A stretch of DNA of 46,795 nucleotides from an uncultured Ruminococcus sp. (lineage in GTDB: Bacteria; Bacillota; Clostridia; Oscillospirales; Ruminococcaceae), in NCBI GenBank assembly GCA_947624255.1, contig CANQJO010000014.1, positions 1 to 46,795 of the forward strand, in the 5' to 3' direction. How positions within the stretch are numbered: the first letter of the stretch is position 1; every line of letters begins with the position of its first letter. This document shows, piece after piece, positions 24,754 through 33,360 of this stretch. A program made the translations under genes and the position numbers. Below the pieces are notes generated by a model that did not search any database, was not told the DNA's origin, and was given only the letters and a program-made list of their open reading frames with translations.

Positions 24754-25791
24754 TCAGCCGAGTTCTGCGAAATACTTGATAGTTCTTACCATCTGAGATG
24801 TGTAGGAATTCTCGTTATCGTACCATGAAACGACCTGAACCTCATAGAGATCATCAGCGATCTTGGCAACCATTGTCTGAGTAGCATCGAAGAGTGAACC
24901 GTATCTCATGCCGATAACATCGGAGGAAACGATCTGATCCTCGTTGTAGCCGAATGACTCGGAAGCAGCAGCCTTCATTGCAGCGTTGATGCCTTCCTTA
25001 GTGATATCAGCACCCTTTACAACAGCAGTAAGGATCGTTGTTGAACCTGTAGGAACAGGAACTCTCTGAGCTGAACCGATGAGCTTTCCGTTAAGCTCAG
25101 GGATAACGAGACCGATCGCCTTTGCAGCACCTGTTGAGTTGGGAACGATGTTGGCAGCACCTGCTCTTGCTCTTCTCAGATCGCCTTTTCTGTGAGGACC
25201 GTCGAGGATCATCTGATCGCCTGTATAAGCATGGATCGTGCTCATGATACCGCTCTGGATGGGAGCGTAGTCATTGAGAGCCTTTGCCATAGGAGCAAGA
25301 CAGTTTGTTGTGCATGAAGCAGCAGAGATGATAGTATCATCCTTGGTGAGAGTCTTCTCATTTACGCTGTAAACGATAGTAGGAAGATCATTGCCTGCCG
25401 GAGCGGAAATAACGACCTTCTTAGCACCTGCATCAATGTGAGCCTGTGACTTTGCCTTTGAACAGTAGAAGCCTGTACACTCAAGGACAACATCAACACC
25501 GATCTCGCCCCAAGGAAGCTCAGCAGCATTAGCCTTAGCATAGATAGTGAGTGTCTTGCCGTCAACAGTGATCGTACCTGCTTCATCGTCTGCTGTTACA
25601 GTATGAAGATTTTCTCCGATCTTTCCGCAGTATCCGCCCTGAGCCGTATCATACTTGAGAAGCTGAGCGAGCATAGAGGGTTTTGTAAGATCATTGATAG
25701 CAACGACCTCATAGCCTTCAGCACCGAACATCTGTCTGAAAGCAAGACGACCGATACGGCCGAATCCATTAATAGCAACTTTAACTGACAT
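24754..25791 (-). CDS. gap: Glyceraldehyde-3-phosphate dehydrogenase
   Basis: This NAD-dependent glycolytic enzyme oxidises glyceraldehyde 3-phosphate to 1,3-bisphosphoglycerate. The 345-residue protein has the Rossmann start [18 protein letters not shown], the catalytic [15 protein letters not shown] with Cys near residue 157, [10 protein letters not shown] with the catalytic His following, [20 protein letters not shown], and [12 protein letters not shown] at the end. AGGAGGTAATTTCC precedes the ATG. It is a single-gene unit with its own promoter and terminator. Confidence 0.98.
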   Translation of the reverse strand: MSVKVAINGFGRIGRLAFRQMFGAEGYEVVAINDLTKPSMLAQLLKYDTAQGGYCGKIGENLHTVTADDEAGTITVDGKTLTIYAKANAAELPWGEIGVDVVLECTGFYCSKAKSQAHIDAGAKKVVISAPAGNDLPTIVYSVNEKTLTKDDTIISAASCTTNCLAPMAKALNDYAPIQSGIMSTIHAYTGDQMILDGPHRKGDLRRARAGAANIVPNSTGAAKAIGLVIPELNGKLIGSAQRVPVPTGSTTILTAVVKGADITKEGINAAMKAAASESFGYNEDQIVSSDVIGMRYGSLFDATQTMVAKIADDLYEVQVVSWYDNENSYTSQMVRTIKYFAELG

Positions 25792-25823
25792 TGGAAATTA
25801 CCTCCTAAAAATTTTATATATTT

Positions 25824-25852
25824 ATTATAGCGCATTGAAGTGAATTTTTCAA
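25824..25852 (-). promoter_or_regulatory. Promoter of gap
   Basis: On the minus strand: TTGAAA (25852-25847), 17 bases, TATAAT (25829-25824), with a short leader to the AGGAGG. Confidence 0.8.
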
Positions 25853-25982
25853 GAGGTACGATAAAAAAATAACAGATTATTCATTGAAAAGTATAGTTTG
25901 AACAAAAACGACCGGTTTATTATTGAAAAAATTGTTAAATTTTACCTGTGTTTTTAATCTTTCTTTTTTACTCGAAAAGTTG

Positions 25983-25988
25983 TATAAT
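25983..25988 (+). promoter_or_regulatory. -10 element upstream of the 26081 gene
   Basis: A perfect TATAAT; the -35 position (TTTCTT) is poor. It is the only promoter-like site seen before the long operon 26081-32990. Confidence 0.45.
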
Positions 25989-26080
25989 ATATAGAGTAAG
26001 GGTTGTGCTGTCATCAGAGGTATTCGTTCAGGCACAGTTAAGTCCCGGGAAACTAATGCTGTCAGAAGGGTGGGACGAAG

Positions 26081-26875
26081 ATGGATAACGGCAAGATTAA
26101 GGACAATGATAAGGAAAAGCCGGAAGGATTCAGAGCTCTGTTTGAAAATGAATTTACTGAGGAGCTTTTCAGCAGCTGCATAGAATTTTTCGGTGAAAAG
26201 ATCTCGGCTGTCTTTGCATACTGTACTCTCATAGAGAAGCTTATTGATGCTGACGGTAAAAGAAGTTCGGGATCCGATCAAGCAAGAGGGGATATCCGTG
26301 CATATATCGAAGAGGTAAAAAAACTCAATATGGATATATGGCGTTTCACTCTGAGCGGCGAGATACTTTCAGAGAATGATTACGATATGACCGGCATCAA
26401 TTCAAGGACGTTCATCTCGGAATTCTGTGCCGGCTGTACAAAATTCTTCAACGGAAGACACACGATAAACAGCGACAGAAATGATCCGATAGCGTATTTC
26501 AGAAGCAACAAAAATTTCCTTAATTTCTGTATGCTGTCATACATCAGAAAGGTCATAAGCTGCAAGCCGAATGCAAACTTTGTGTTTACGGTGAGAACAG
26601 AAACAGCAGATAAAAAAGTGATCATCTCAATAGTGCCGGATCAGTCTGTCGATATCCGAACAAAGGGAAATAAGGGCTTTTTTGAAAAGCATTTCTTTGA
26701 GATCTGTGATGTTATCGCAGAAAAACTCGGCATCAGGTATGAGGTAACAAAGTCACGGCTGCGTATCATTGTTGATGAGCTCCTTGACGGCGGCCGTATG
26801 CGTATCAGCAGCAAAAATGTATTCTATGACAGCGGTGAATTTTCAGTGTTCGGAGCAATGCTCTCCGATCTGTAA
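26081..26875 (+). CDS. Uncharacterised protein, possibly a degenerate histidine-kinase core
   Basis: The 264-residue soluble protein is not a family I recognise. The N-terminal 100 residues are predicted helical and acidic (CIEFFGEKISAVFAYCTLIE, then DIRAYIEEVKKLNMDIWRF). The C-terminal half has a mixed pattern with FRSNKNFLNFCMLSYIRKVI, FVFTVRTETADKKVIISIV and EKLGIRYEVTKSRLRIIVDE. This order of a helical pair followed by an alpha/beta domain resembles the dimerisation plus ATPase layout of sensor kinases, with the SNKNFLNFCMLSYI stretch where an N box would be, but there are no G boxes and no clear phosphoacceptor His. A Spo0B-like or anti-sigma-like role is conjecture. The ribosome site is weak; it precedes the CYTH-phoH-ybeY-era-recO-mutS2 genes by 33 bases. 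Confidence 0.65.
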   Translation: MDNGKIKDNDKEKPEGFRALFENEFTEELFSSCIEFFGEKISAVFAYCTLIEKLIDADGKRSSGSDQARGDIRAYIEEVKKLNMDIWRFTLSGEILSENDYDMTGINSRTFISEFCAGCTKFFNGRHTINSDRNDPIAYFRSNKNFLNFCMLSYIRKVISCKPNANFVFTVRTETADKKVIISIVPDQSVDIRTKGNKGFFEKHFFEICDVIAEKLGIRYEVTKSRLRIIVDELLDGGRMRISSKNVFYDSGEFSVFGAMLSDL

Positions 26876-26908
26876 AACGGCTTCATTGAATTATCCGGAG
26901 AGTGAAAT

Positions 26909-27424
26909 ATGGCAAAGGGACTTGAGATAGAAAGAAAATTTCTTGTAAGATCTCCCGATATCGGCAGTCTTGCAGTTAAAAGAAAAGCAGAGATAGTTCA
27001 GACATATCTTGAAAACGGCGGGAACGGCTCTCAGCGCAGAGTGCGGTGCATTACAGAAAACGGCATCACATCATACACGTATACCGAAAAAGTATTCCTA
27101 ACTCCCATAACACGTGAGGAGAACGAGTACGCCATAAGCGGCACGGAGTATCTCAGGCTATTAGGCGAGGCAAGAAAGGACAGAAGACCTGTCGTAAAGA
27201 CCAGATACTGCTTTGAATATTTGCAGCAGTCCTTTGAGCTGGACGTTTATCCTTTTTCACGTGAGCTTGCGATACTTGAACTTGAGCTTGATTCGCCGGA
27301 GCAGGAGATACTCTTTCCCGACACACTAAAAGTGATCAGGGAGGTCTCCTCGGACGAAAGATATTCAAATGCAGAGCTTGCCAATGCCGGAGCTTTTCCG
27401 GATTGGAAGAATGGAGATAGGTGA
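26909..27424 (+). CDS. CYTH-domain (triphosphate tunnel) protein
   Basis: The 171-residue protein starts GLEIERKFLV, the ExExK signature of CYTH enzymes, which hold triphosphate substrates inside an eight-stranded tunnel. Further charged strands match: RRVRCITENG, YTEKVF, PVVKTRYCF, FELDVYPFSRELAILELEL. Known bacterial members are inorganic triphosphatases or adenylate cyclases; which applies here is not visible. It touches the next gene (TGA directly followed by ATG), so translation is coupled to the PhoH-like protein. Confidence 0.85.
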   Translation: MAKGLEIERKFLVRSPDIGSLAVKRKAEIVQTYLENGGNGSQRRVRCITENGITSYTYTEKVFLTPITREENEYAISGTEYLRLLGEARKDRRPVVKTRYCFEYLQQSFELDVYPFSRELAILELELDSPEQEILFPDTLKVIREVSSDERYSNAELANAGAFPDWKNGDR

Positions 27425-28378
27425 ATGTCGGAGAAATTTTTTGCTGTAGATGCGCCGGAGCAGCTTTCAGCTCTTTTCGGACAGCTTGACGGCAATGCAG
27501 AACGTATCTGCCGTGAGTATGGAGTCAATATAGTCAGCCGTGACGGAGGAGTCAAGATAATCGGTGATGAAAAAAATGTGGAGGACGCTTCAAGAGCTGT
27601 CGGCACACTTATAAAGATAAGCGGAAGAGGTCATGCACTCAATGAACAGACCGTTCGTTATGTGACATCAATGGTTGCGGACGGAACAGAGCAGCAGCTC
27701 GATGAGCTTAAAGATGACGGTATATGTATAACCGCATCTGGGAAGATACTGCGGGCACGTACAGTCGGGCAGAAACACTATGTCGATGCGATCAGGGATA
27801 ATACTATCGTTCTGGGTATAGGACCTGCCGGAACAGGCAAGACGTATCTTGCCGTGGCAATGGCTGTGAAAGCACTCCGGGAGCATAAGATCAGGAAGAT
27901 AATCCTTACAAGACCTGCCGTGGAGGCAGGCGAGAAACTCGGATTTCTTCCCGGAGATATGCAGGATAAGGTCGATCCGTATCTGCGTCCGCTGTATGAT
28001 GCACTGTTTGATATGTTCGGTGCGGAGGGCTTTGCCCGTAACATGGAGCGTGGTATCATTGAGGTAGCTCCTCTTGCGTATATGAGGGGCAGGACACTCG
28101 ACGATGCTTTTATCATACTCGATGAGGCGCAGAACACTACCTCGGAGCAGATAAAAATGTTCCTCACACGGTTGGGAAACGACAGCCGCATGGTCATCAC
28201 GGGGGATATCACGCAGATAGATCTTCCCGATATAAGAAGATCGGGACTTGTAGAGGCGATGAAAGTGCTCAGAGGTATTGATGATATCGCCATACACAAA
28301 TTTACGGAAAAGGACGTTGTGCGCCACCGGCTTGTGCAGGACATAATCAGGGCGTATGAAAAATACAGGAATAAGTGA
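27425..28378 (+). CDS. PhoH-like ATPase
   Basis: The 317-residue protein has a small KH-like N-terminal part (EYGVNIVSRDGGVKIIGDE) and a P-loop ATPase domain with Walker A GPAGTGKTYLAV near residue 138, PAVEAGEKLGFLPGD, and Walker B AFIILDEAQNTT near 238, then GDITQIDLP. PhoH proteins are ATPases linked to RNA metabolism. The neighbourhood with ybeY and era, both ribosome maturation factors, is the classic one in Firmicutes. It overlaps no gene but starts right at the CYTH stop. The historical phosphate-starvation name does not imply that role here. Confidence 0.92.
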   Translation: MSEKFFAVDAPEQLSALFGQLDGNAERICREYGVNIVSRDGGVKIIGDEKNVEDASRAVGTLIKISGRGHALNEQTVRYVTSMVADGTEQQLDELKDDGICITASGKILRARTVGQKHYVDAIRDNTIVLGIGPAGTGKTYLAVAMAVKALREHKIRKIILTRPAVEAGEKLGFLPGDMQDKVDPYLRPLYDALFDMFGAEGFARNMERGIIEVAPLAYMRGRTLDDAFIILDEAQNTTSEQIKMFLTRLGNDSRMVITGDITQIDLPDIRRSGLVEAMKVLRGIDDIAIHKFTEKDVVRHRLVQDIIRAYEKYRNK

Positions 28379-28415
28379 AAAACGGCTTATCAATAATGTG
28401 AAAGGAGTCAGAAAC

Positions 28416-28928
28416 GTGGCTAAAATAAAGGTATACATCAAAAATAATCAGACAGAGGTAAAAGTGCCTGTGGGAATAAAGCTCCTCATAAGAAGATGCT
28501 GTCAGGCAGTGCTTGTTACCGAAAATTTCAACGATGACGCTGAGGTGAGCGTATCATTTGTAAGCAATAATGAGATCAGGAATCTGAACAGGATCTACAG
28601 AAAAAAGGACAGAGTTACCGATGTTCTGTCGTTCCCTCTTACCGGAGAGGATGGCACCCGGGAGCATAATCCCGAAACGGGCGCAGTTTTGCTCGGAGAT
28701 GTTGTTATCTCATTGGAAACAGCGGTAAAGCAGGCGCAGAATTTCGGACATTCTCTTGAACGTGAGGTGGGCTTCCTGACGGTACATTCCATGCTGCATC
28801 TGCTTGGATACGACCATGAGACGAGTCTCCTTGACCAGCGCATCATGCGTGAAAAAGAGGAATCAGTGCTGGAGAAACTCGGTATCTCAAGAGATGAGAC
28901 TTTTATAACGAATGGGGAAAATAACTGA
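28416..28928 (+). CDS. ybeY: Endoribonuclease YbeY
   Basis: YbeY is a zinc-dependent RNase for 16S rRNA 3' maturation and ribosome quality control. It carries EIRNLNRIYRKKDRVTDVLSF and the metal site TVHSMLHLLGYDHE near residue 125. I place the start at GTG 28416 (170 residues), which has AAAGGAGTC in front; the frame stays open upstream into phoH but without a ribosome site. Its stop overlaps the era start by one base (TGATG). Confidence 0.93.
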   Translation: MAKIKVYIKNNQTEVKVPVGIKLLIRRCCQAVLVTENFNDDAEVSVSFVSNNEIRNLNRIYRKKDRVTDVLSFPLTGEDGTREHNPETGAVLLGDVVISLETAVKQAQNFGHSLEREVGFLTVHSMLHLLGYDHETSLLDQRIMREKEESVLEKLGISRDETFITNGENN

Positions 28929-29821
28929 TGACAAGAACAGTTTTTGTAACAATTGCCGGACGGACAAATGCAGGAAAATCCTCACTGCTGAACGCAATAA
29001 TAGGTGAGAAGATAGCCTCGGTGAGCAGCAAGCCTCAGACAACACGCACACGCATCACGGGAATACGCAATATAGACGATGTGCAGATGGTATTTTTTGA
29101 CACTCCCGGACTGCACAAACCGATGAATAAGCTGAGCGAGCATATGCTGAATACGGTGAAAGAATCCGTCAGCGACATTGATGCCGTTGTGTTTATGATG
29201 GACTGCACAAAGAAGATAAATGCACAGGAGCTGGAGCTTCTGAGATCTATGAACGCATCGAAAATGCCGCTGATACTTGCACTGAACAAGATAGATCTTC
29301 TCAGGGACAAAAATCAGCTTGCTCCTGTGATCGCTGATATCACCTCAAAGGTAAAGATACACGCTGTAGTACCGCTGAGCGTTACAGAAAATGACGGAGT
29401 TGATCTCATCATCAATGAGCTTATGTCACTTGCACAGGAGTCTCCTCATTATTTCCCCGATGATATGATAACAGATCAGCCCGAGAGAGTTCTTGCGGCT
29501 GAGATGATACGTGAAAAGCTCCTTATGCTGCTGAATGATGAAGTTCCGCACGGCATAGCAGTCTCCGTTGAAGAAATGAAAGAGCGTGAAGATAAGGATA
29601 TCCTTGATATATCGGCAGTCATCTACTGTGAAAAAGATTCTCACAAGGGCATAGTTATCGGCAAGGGAGGAGCAATGCTGAAAAAGGCATCTACCGCCGC
29701 ACGTATCGAGCTTGAGAATTTTTTCTGCATAAAGGTAAATCTGCAATGCTGGGTAAAGGTCAAGGAGGACTGGCGCAACAGAGAAGGCATTATCCGCAAT
29801 TTCGGGCTGTCGGAGAAATAA
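28928..29821 (+). CDS. era: GTPase Era
   Basis: Era binds the 3' end of 16S rRNA and checks 30S assembly. The 297-residue protein has a GTPase domain (G1 AGRTNAGKSSLLNAI, G2/G3 with KPQTTRTRITGI and FFDTPGLHKP, G4 NKID near residue 122) and a C-terminal KH domain with HKGIVIGKGGAMLKK near 240. G1 reads GRTNAGKS instead of the usual GRPNVGKS, within the normal range. It overlaps ybeY by one base and precedes recO by one base. Confidence 0.96.
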   Translation: MTRTVFVTIAGRTNAGKSSLLNAIIGEKIASVSSKPQTTRTRITGIRNIDDVQMVFFDTPGLHKPMNKLSEHMLNTVKESVSDIDAVVFMMDCTKKINAQELELLRSMNASKMPLILALNKIDLLRDKNQLAPVIADITSKVKIHAVVPLSVTENDGVDLIINELMSLAQESPHYFPDDMITDQPERVLAAEMIREKLLMLLNDEVPHGIAVSVEEMKEREDKDILDISAVIYCEKDSHKGIVIGKGGAMLKKASTAARIELENFFCIKVNLQCWVKVKEDWRNREGIIRNFGLSEK

Positions 29822-29822
29822 T

Positions 29823-30569
29823 ATGACAACGGCGGAGGGGATCGTTCTCAGAGAGCGTCCTGTGGGCGAGCAGGATAAATTCATAGATATACTTACAAAG
29901 GAGCAGGGAGTTATTGAGCTTTCGGTGAGAGGTGCAAGGAAGATCAATGGAAAGTCCGGAAGCTCTGCACAGCTTTTTGCGTATTCCCGGTTCTGTATGG
30001 ATCAGAGAGGTGACCGCCTGTATCTGAACAGTGCAGAGCCGATACATATTTTTTATGGTCTGAGAAATTCTCTCACACGGCTGTCTCTTGCCTCGTATTT
30101 TGCCGAGGTGGTCGGATTCTGTATACGTCCCGGGACGGACAGCGGAGATATCCTGCGGCTTTTGCTGAATACGCTCTATTACCTTGAAAATGAGAGCCGC
30201 AGTGAAAAATTTCTCAAATCAGTCTTTGAATTCCGTCTTATGTCTGAAACAGGCTTTATGCCCGATATATTAGCCTGTCAGGGCTGCGGAGCATTTGAGC
30301 CGGAGGAGGTATTTTTCTTTATTGACAGCGGAGGATTCTGCTGTGCGGACTGCTTTGACAGAAACTGCGGGAAAAAATATATGCAGGTGAAACTCCCCGT
30401 GCTGAGAGCTGTGCGCCACATAGTGCTGTCCGATCTCAACAAGCTTTTTAATTTCAGAGTCTCTGAGACAGTACAGCTGTCGCTGACAGCACTTTCCGAG
30501 GAGTATATCCTCTCACACCTTGAACGCAGCTTCAGGACACTTGAATTTTATAAAGATCTGTTCCGATAA
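29823..30569 (+). CDS. recO: DNA repair protein RecO
   Basis: RecO helps load RecA on SSB-coated DNA in the RecFOR pathway. The 248-residue protein has an N-terminal OB fold (AEGIVLRERPVGEQDKFIDIL, VRGARKINGKSG), a helical domain, and a zinc-binding segment CQGCG...CADCF near residues 165-185. It starts one base after era, the usual Firmicute gene order. Confidence 0.93.
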   Translation: MTTAEGIVLRERPVGEQDKFIDILTKEQGVIELSVRGARKINGKSGSSAQLFAYSRFCMDQRGDRLYLNSAEPIHIFYGLRNSLTRLSLASYFAEVVGFCIRPGTDSGDILRLLLNTLYYLENESRSEKFLKSVFEFRLMSETGFMPDILACQGCGAFEPEEVFFFIDSGGFCCADCFDRNCGKKYMQVKLPVLRAVRHIVLSDLNKLFNFRVSETVQLSLTALSEEYILSHLERSFRTLEFYKDLFR

Positions 30570-30608
30570 TGATTTCGGGAACAGATCGCAGATAATAAGG
30601 TAAGATAA

Positions 30609-32990
30609 ATGAATAAATATTTGAAAACACTTGAACTTGATAAAATACTTGAAATGGCGGCAGAGCTTGCCTCTAACGAGGAAACAAGGCGTATGGCACT
30701 CTCACTTCGTCCGATAGACGACCTTGAAGAGGTGCGCCGTGAATGTCTTAAAACCGCACAGGCATTACAGCTTTCGGTGCAGTACGGAACTCCGCCTTTT
30801 TTCGGCTTTCGGGATATATGCACTCCGGCGGCAAGAGCGAAGACGGGAGCGGTGATATCTCTCCGTGATCTTATGGATATAACGGCTATGCTGCGCCAGA
30901 TAAAGGGACTCTCGGAGTGGTACGGCCGCTGTGAAAACGTTGAAACGGAACTGAGCTGTCTTTTTTCACGGCTTGCTCCGAATGACCGGCTGCTTGAAAA
31001 GCTGGAGCGCTCCATAATATCGGAAAATGAGATCGCAGATGCGGCAAGTCCCGAGCTTGCGGCGATCAGGCGCAAGATAAACCGTGCAGGAATGCAGCTT
31101 CGTGAAACACTTGATAAAATGGTCAAAAGCAAAACAACACAGCAGTATTTGCAGGAGAGTACCGTCACCATAAGGGACGGCCGTTTCGTGCTGCCTGTAA
31201 AATCGGAGCATCGGGGACAGATAAGCGGTCTTATCCATGACACATCAGCCACGGGGCAGACAATATTTATCGAGCCGATGGCGATAGTGGAGGCAAACAA
31301 CGATATCCGCATATTGCAGGGCAAAGAGCAGGAGGAGATCGAGCGGATAATACGTGAGCTTTGCCGTGAATGTGGTGACTATGCAGATCAGCTCTGTGAG
31401 AATTACCGTATCTGTGCTGAACTTGATCTCTATTTTGCGAAATCGGAGCTTGCGGCACGTCTCAACTGCTCACTGCCGGAGATAACCGATGACGGGAAGA
31501 TACATCTCAAAAAGGCACGCCATCCTCTGCTTGACAGGAAAAAAGCCGTTCCGGTCGATCTCTCACTCGGCGAGGAGTATCAGGCACTCATAATCACAGG
31601 TCCGAACACAGGAGGCAAAACGGTGGCATTAAAAACGGCAGGTCTCCTCAGTGCGATGACTATGTGCGGACTTCTCATTCCGGTTGCGGACGGCAGCAGT
31701 ATAAGCATATTCGGGAATATTCTTGCGGATATAGGCGACAGTCAGAGTATCGAACAGAATCTTTCAACGTTCTCCTCACACACGAATAAGGTCATAGAGA
31801 TACTTGAAACGGCTGACGAGCGTTCTCTTGTACTGCTTGATGAGCTTGGTTCGGGAACAGACCCTGTCGAGGGAGCGGCACTCGCTGTGGCAATAATAAA
31901 ACGCCTGATGGAGAGCGGCGCAAGGATAATGGTCACGACTCATTATCAGGAGCTTAAAGTCTTTGCGATAGACGATCCCAATGTAGAGAATGCCTCATGC
32001 GAATTTGATATAGAGTCACTGCGCCCAACGTATCGGCTTATAGTAGGCTCGCCGGGATGTTCAAACGCTTTTGCAATATCTGAGAGCCTTGGAATGCCTG
32101 CCGATATAATCGCCGATGCAAAAACGAGGGTCAGCGAGGCAAACAGCCGTCTTGAGGACGTTATCGGCAAGCTGGAGCGATCAAGGACTGAACTTGAAAA
32201 TGAACGTGAAAAAATAAAAGCTCTCCGTGAGGAGGCTGAATCATACGAAAAGGAGATACGTCAGGAGCGTGAAGCTCTTGAAGCGGCGAAATCAGCCGAA
32301 CTTGAAAAGGCTCGTCTGAGGGCAATGACTATCATAGAGCAGACAAAGGCTGAATCGAACGAACTGATCGACGAGCTTGAAAAACTGCGCAAGGAAAAGG
32401 ATAAAAAGGATTTCAGCGAAAATGTCGCAGGAATGCGTTCAAAAACAAAGCAGAGTTTCAACAGAATGTACGACACCGCAAATCCCATTGAGAAGCATGA
32501 TCCCAACAAGGACTACGTTCTGCCGAGGAAACTCCGCCGGGGGGATACCGTATATGTGACCGATCTGCAAAGGCAGGGGATAGTCTCGGGCGAGCCTGAC
32601 GGCAGCGATTCGGTATTCGTACAAATGGGCGTTATGAAGTCAAAGATAAACATTTCACGCCTCAGACTTGTCGAGACGGAAAAGACCACATTCAAGGGCA
32701 AACCTGCAAGGAGTGTCGGCAAAGTCGGCGTAAAAGCTCAGAGGAGAGGCAGCATGGAGCTGGATATCCGCGGCTGCGCCTGTGATGACGGAGTATACCG
32801 GCTTGATGCATTTATAGACAGGGCGGTCATGTCGAATATCTCCACGGTGACTATAATACATGGCAAAGGAACAGGGCTGCTGCGCTCGGCAGTGCACAAC
32901 AGGCTGAAAAATCACCCCTCGGTCAAAAGCTTCCGAACGGGACTTTTCGGCGAGGGCGAAGACGGTGTTACTATAGCGGAGCTTAAATAA
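30609..32990 (+). CDS. mutS2: MutS2 ATPase/nuclease
   Basis: MutS2 is a MutS-family ATPase involved in recombination control and, in Bacillus, in rescue of collided ribosomes. The 793-residue protein has the core and lever region (1-300), Walker A ITGPNTGGKTVALKT near residue 330, Walker B VLLDELGSGTDPVEGAAL near 410, a long Glu/Lys-rich coiled coil (about 515-610) and a C-terminal Smr domain with LDIRGCACDDG and IIHGKGTGLLRSAV. It lacks the mismatch-recognition domain of MutS. Length is normal. It is the last gene of the operon. No terminator is visible directly after it; 32991-33074 holds nothing recognisable. Confidence 0.96.
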   Translation: MNKYLKTLELDKILEMAAELASNEETRRMALSLRPIDDLEEVRRECLKTAQALQLSVQYGTPPFFGFRDICTPAARAKTGAVISLRDLMDITAMLRQIKGLSEWYGRCENVETELSCLFSRLAPNDRLLEKLERSIISENEIADAASPELAAIRRKINRAGMQLRETLDKMVKSKTTQQYLQESTVTIRDGRFVLPVKSEHRGQISGLIHDTSATGQTIFIEPMAIVEANNDIRILQGKEQEEIERIIRELCRECGDYADQLCENYRICAELDLYFAKSELAARLNCSLPEITDDGKIHLKKARHPLLDRKKAVPVDLSLGEEYQALIITGPNTGGKTVALKTAGLLSAMTMCGLLIPVADGSSISIFGNILADIGDSQSIEQNLSTFSSHTNKVIEILETADERSLVLLDELGSGTDPVEGAALAVAIIKRLMESGARIMVTTHYQELKVFAIDDPNVENASCEFDIESLRPTYRLIVGSPGCSNAFAISESLGMPADIIADAKTRVSEANSRLEDVIGKLERSRTELENEREKIKALREEAESYEKEIRQEREALEAAKSAELEKARLRAMTIIEQTKAESNELIDELEKLRKEKDKKDFSENVAGMRSKTKQSFNRMYDTANPIEKHDPNKDYVLPRKLRRGDTVYVTDLQRQGIVSGEPDGSDSVFVQMGVMKSKINISRLRLVETEKTTFKGKPARSVGKVGVKAQRRGSMELDIRGCACDDGVYRLDAFIDRAVMSNISTVTIIHGKGTGLLRSAVHNRLKNHPSVKSFRTGLFGEGEDGVTIAELK

Positions 32991-33074
32991 ATGCAGCATT
33001 TGCATGGGAGTACAGATGATTTTTGTCAGAAATTGCTTTCAGAGATGCTTATATGAAAAAATTTCGTCAAACCC

Positions 33075-33103
33075 TTGACAAATGTGTAAATTTGTGATAG
33101 AAT
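33075..33103 (+). promoter_or_regulatory. Promoter of the polyamine operon
   Basis: TTGACA (33075-33080), 17 bases, TAGAAT (33098-33103), with TG one base before the -10 element (extended -10). Confidence 0.8.
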
Positions 33104-33109
33104 AACAAA

Positions 33110-33335
33110 AGTTGCAAATGAACTTGGTTTCAGAGCAAATACCAATCTATTGATTCGGCGAATTGCCGATAAAAGTTTTTATAAGTTTTCATCAGCTTGT
33201 GAAAGGTCAATAAGAGTAGTAAAAGGTGTTCTTGCTTATATAGACTCTGATACCGGTTTCAGATCATAGTATTTTTATGCAATGATGATCCATAGAACGC
33301 ACATAGCTTGATAAGGCTGTGTGCGTTTTTTTATT
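33110..33335 (+). ncRNA. Structured leader upstream of speD, candidate cis-regulatory RNA
   Basis: Between the promoter and speD lie about 250 transcribed bases that end in an intrinsic terminator 28 bases before the speD start. GGTTTCAGAG (33126-33135) can pair with CTCTGATACC (33245-33254) in 9 of 10 positions, closing a ~110-base domain that contains hairpins TCGGC/GCCGA (33154-33169) and ATAAG/CTTAT. A second GGTTTCAGA (33255-33263) competes for the same CTCTGA. GATCAT occurs twice (33262-33267 and 33338-33343), and both copies can pair with ATGATC (33285-33290). Such switching pairs plus a terminator are the anatomy of a riboswitch or attenuator. No known class fits by eye. A 53-codon open frame also runs through it, without a start codon or ribosome site. 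Confidence 0.6.
33297..33333 (+). terminator. Terminator inside the speD leader
   Basis: ACGCACATAGC and GCTGTGTGCGT (one T-G pair) form an 11-bp stem with an 8-base loop, followed by at least six Ts. Its position before the first gene implies attenuation or a short separate RNA. Confidence 0.85.
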
Positions 33336-33360
33336 TTGATCATTCTCTGAGAGGTGCTTT

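Noticed and set aside
27668..28441. Long minus-strand frame opposite phoH (257 codons)
   Set aside because: It is antisense to a clear PhoH-like ATPase and has no promoter, ribosome site or recognisable motif.
33120..33269. Open frame of about 53 codons through the speD leader (contains ELGFRANTNLLIRR)
   Set aside because: It has no ATG/GTG/TTG with a ribosome site, starts within the promoter region, and overlaps the paired RNA segments. I treat it as chance openness in the leader.
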